Below the pieces are notes generated by a model. That model did not search any database. It was not told the DNA's origin and saw nothing but the letters and a program-made list of their open reading frames with translations. Both the position numbers and the translations under genes were made by a program. A stretch of DNA of 8,057 bases from contig CAIQIL010000408.1 of assembly GCA_903871865.1 (NCBI GenBank), positions 1 through 8,057 of the forward strand, read 5' to 3'. Origin of the DNA: an uncultured Burkholderiales bacterium. Lineage in GTDB: Bacteria > Pseudomonadota > Gammaproteobacteria > Burkholderiales > Burkholderiaceae_C. This document shows, piece after piece, positions 6,575 through 8,057 of the stretch (positions are counted from its first letter, which is position 1; the number at the start of each line of letters is the position of its first letter).

Positions 6575-6608
6575 TCAGATGCCGTCAGACGCCATCAGAT
6601 GCCCTCAG
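6575..6608. repeat. 10-bp tandem repeat, about 3.4 copies, at the alkB 3' end
   Basis: Three consecutive 10-base units read TCAGATGCCG, TCAGACGCCA and TCAGATGCCC, followed by a partial unit TCAG whose TCA is the complement of the alkB TGA stop codon. The units differ by one base at position 6 and at the last base. A period of 10 is about one DNA turn. The array lies wholly in the alkB-sigma gap, apart from the stop codon. Confidence 0.8.
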
Positions 6609-7801
6609 GCAGGGGCCTGCGCCCGCACGCTGGCCGCGTGATCGGCATACTTGGCCACCAAGGCCTCGCGCTTGGCCGGGTCGAAGCTGATGCGGTCCAG
6701 GTCACCTTGGTAGTGGCGGATCACGCGCTTGTTCATCACCGCGAACCACAGCGGCGGGATGTAGGCCAGCGTGATCATGCCGGCGTAGCCCGAGGGAAGT
6801 TGCGGGCTGTCGTCGAAGTGGCGCAGGGTCTGGTAGCGGCGCGTGGGGTTGGCGTGGTGGTCGCTGTGGCGCTGCAGGTGGTACAGGAAGAGGTTGGTGA
6901 TGGTGTGGTTGCTGTTCCACGAGTGCTCGGGCTCGCAGCGCTCGTAGCGGCCATCGGCGTTCTTGCGGCGCTTCAGGCCGTAATGCTCCAGGTAGTTCAC
7001 CACCTCCAGCAGCGAAAATCCGTACACCGCCTGGATCAGCAGGAAGGGCAAGGCTTTCCAGCCCAGCACCGCAAGCAGCCCCCCGAACAGCACGAGCGAC
7101 ATCGCCCAGGACTGCAGGTTCTCGTTGTCCACGCTCCACACGCCCTTGTTGGCGCGCTGCAGCCGCTCGGCTTCGAGCTGCCAGGCCGAGCGCAGGCTGC
7201 CCATCACGGTGCGTGGCCAGAAGGCCCAGAAGGTTTCGCCAAAGCGCGAGCTGGCCGGGTCTTCCGGCGTGGCCACGTTCTTGTGGTGGCCGCGGTTGTG
7301 CTCGACGTAGAAGTGGCCGTAGAAGGTCGGTGCCAGCGAGATGCGGGCCAACCAGCGGTCGAGCTTGTCCTTCTTGTGGCCGAGCTCGTGCGCGGTGTTG
7401 ATGGCCACGCCATTGACGATGCCCACGCTGATGGCCAGGCCCAGCAGGTGGTGCCAGGGCATGTCCAGGGTGGCGGCCATCCACGCGCCGGCGATGGTCA
7501 CGCCAATCTGCAAGGGCACGAAGGCGTACAGCACCCAGCTGTAATAGCGGTCGGCGTCGAGCGCCTTGAGGGCCTCGTCGGGAGGGTTGGCCGCGTCTTC
7601 ACCGAAGACGAAGTCCAGCACCGGCAGGATGATGTGGACCAGGGCCACGGCGAACCACAGGCTCCAAGCGGCCTGGGTCTGCCAGTAGATGGCGAGCATG
7701 GCGCCGCCAATGACAGGGATGGCGGGCCCCAGCAGCCACAGGTAGCGCTTGGGGTCGGCCCAGTGCGCGGCAGGCGTCGGGTGAAAGGTGGCTTGGGACA
7801 T
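6605..7801 (-). CDS. alkB: Alkane 1-monooxygenase (membrane non-heme diiron hydroxylase)
   Basis: A 398-residue integral inner-membrane enzyme that hydroxylates the terminal carbon of n-alkanes to 1-alkanols, using O2 and electrons from rubredoxin and rubredoxin reductase. All AlkB histidine motifs are present: HELGHK (138-143), EHNRGHH (167-173), NYLEHYGL (269-276) and LQRHSDHHA (309-317). The conserved EHSWNSNH block (292-299) and about six hydrophobic segments are also present. Length fits non-fused AlkB (about 400); no rubredoxin domain follows, and no rubredoxin or reductase gene is in the window, so electron partners must be elsewhere. Gapless comparison with P. putida GPo1 AlkB from memory places Val55 where GPo1 has the chain-length-limiting Trp55. 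ATG7801 is chosen because AAGGAG lies 6 bases upstream; an in-frame ATG at 7837 lacks such support. A divergent AraC-like gene starts about 190 bases upstream and may regulate it. The motifs exclude the xylene monooxygenase and fatty-acid desaturase relatives. Confidence 0.96.
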   Translation of the reverse strand: MSQATFHPTPAAHWADPKRYLWLLGPAIPVIGGAMLAIYWQTQAAWSLWFAVALVHIILPVLDFVFGEDAANPPDEALKALDADRYYSWVLYAFVPLQIGVTIAGAWMAATLDMPWHHLLGLAISVGIVNGVAINTAHELGHKKDKLDRWLARISLAPTFYGHFYVEHNRGHHKNVATPEDPASSRFGETFWAFWPRTVMGSLRSAWQLEAERLQRANKGVWSVDNENLQSWAMSLVLFGGLLAVLGWKALPFLLIQAVYGFSLLEVVNYLEHYGLKRRKNADGRYERCEPEHSWNSNHTITNLFLYHLQRHSDHHANPTRRYQTLRHFDDSPQLPSGYAGMITLAYIPPLWFAVMNKRVIRHYQGDLDRISFDPAKREALVAKYADHAASVRAQAPA

Positions 7802-7807
7802 GGGGAA

Positions 7808-7813
7808 CTCCTT
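7808..7813 (-). promoter_or_regulatory. Ribosome binding site of alkB
   Basis: The minus strand reads AAGGAG, followed by TTCCCC and then the ATG at 7801, an ideal 6-base spacing. It decides the alkB start over the upstream in-frame ATG at 7837. Confidence 0.8.
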
Positions 7814-7914
7814 GCTCGATGGCCCCAGTGTCGGCAAACCGGGCCCTCAGCGGAAGCCGCCAGCGGCCGCAGGACTTGTGCGATGCGCCGACCGGGGGGC
7901 AGGACAAACCCTCC

Positions 7915-7960
7915 CTGGCGCAAACTGGCGTGCACGATGGCGGATCGCTTTGGCGATCCG
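7915..7960. promoter_or_regulatory. Candidate operator region between alkB and the divergent AraC-like gene
   Basis: The 7802-7991 gap separates two divergent genes and should hold both promoters. It contains a perfect inverted repeat, CGGATCGC (7941-7948) and GCGATCCG (7953-7960), with a TTTG centre. It also holds four TGGCG repeats starting at 7916, 7926, 7938 and 7951; the last overlaps the inverted repeat. No T-run follows the palindrome in either direction, so it is a better operator than terminator. I could not find a convincing sigma-70 or sigma-54 promoter for either gene. Binding by the adjacent regulator is an inference. Confidence 0.45.
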
Positions 7961-7991
7961 GACTTCTGCCCAGTGTGCGGCACTTGCATCC

Positions 7992-8057
7992 ATGGCAAGC
8001 TTCGGCAACATGGACACCCTCAGCCTGATTCTGGACGACATGCACTTCGACGGCGTG
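7992..8057 (+). CDS. Start of a probable AraC-family transcriptional regulator (partial)
   Basis: The frame opens with an ATG at 7992 and runs off the right edge after 22 codons. A second ATG at 8010 gives MDTLSLILDDMHFDGV. This resembles the opening of AraC-family regulators with an N-terminal cupin sensor domain, which often begin M-D-x-L-S-x-[IL]-L. Neither start has a clear Shine-Dalgarno sequence; 8010 fits the family better and 7992 is the longest option. The gene is divergent from alkB, the classic arrangement for a local regulator, and AraC/XylS-type activators of alkB genes are known. Only 16-22 residues are visible, and neither the sensor pocket nor the DNA-binding domain can be seen, so the call is tentative. 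Confidence 0.5.
   Translation, partial: MASFGNMDTLSLILDDMHFDGV

Noticed and set aside
6550..6581. Possible sigma-70 promoter for the sigma gene (CTGACA and TACAGT on the minus strand)
   Set aside because: The spacer is only 14 bases and the -10 match is 4/6, below what I would call a promoter.
7804..7832. GGAAC followed by GTGTC on the + strand, resembling an ECF sigma promoter
   Set aside because: Spacing and -10 match are poor, it points away from alkB, and the GGAAC arises from the complement of the alkB ribosome site region.
7802..7837. A longer alkB start at 7837 adding 12 residues
   Set aside because: The added segment contains the Shine-Dalgarno sequence for ATG7801 and is not typical of AlkB N-termini.
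1..8057. CRISPR arrays, tRNA/rRNA genes, insertion sequences, prophage or attachment sites
   Set aside because: No spaced repeats, RNA-gene signatures, transposase-like frames or terminal inverted repeats were seen; the window reads as core chromosome.

Overview
The window is high-GC DNA with dense, mostly G/C-ending codons. Its gene content and order point to a betaproteobacterium of the order Burkholderiales (Comamonadaceae or Sphaerotilaceae type). That assignment rests on protein flavour and on my recollection of the RNB ribonuclease / TonB-like / aroE / mtgA order in this group; no rRNA or other marker is present.

Left part, + strand (1-5615): the end of a glycerophosphodiester phosphodiesterase is followed by a YqiA-type alpha/beta-hydrolase. 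After a small stem-loop and a plausible extended -10 promoter comes a tight four-gene run. It encodes an RNB-domain (RNase II/R family) exoribonuclease, a TonB-like energy transducer, shikimate dehydrogenase (aroE) and monofunctional peptidoglycan transglycosylase (mtgA). The last three are almost certainly co-transcribed: tonB-like and aroE share an ATGA overlap, and aroE and mtgA are 5 bases apart. The run joins RNA turnover, an inner-membrane/periplasmic transducer, chorismate synthesis and cell-wall synthesis, so it looks like a housekeeping operon without one shared pathway.

Middle, - strand (5621-6504): an ECF sigma factor is followed 2 bases later by a small soluble zinc-finger (zf-HC2/ZAS-type) anti-sigma candidate with an Asp/Gly-rich tail. 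This pair converges on mtgA with only 5 bases between the stop codons and no visible terminator.

Right part, - strand (6605-7801): a complete, non-fused alkane 1-monooxygenase (alkB) with all its histidine boxes lies upstream of the sigma pair on the same strand. At the right edge a divergent gene begins whose first residues resemble an AraC-family regulator. The roughly 190-base alkB/regulator intergenic region holds a perfect 8-bp inverted repeat and four TGGCG repeats, which are reasonable operator candidates.

Most of the window is ordinary core-genome content, and I see no wholly new system. The points most worth a second look are the alkB control region, the 10-bp tandem repeat at the end of alkB, the coiled-coil TonB-like protein without ExbB/ExbD, and the sigma/anti-sigma pair behind alkB.
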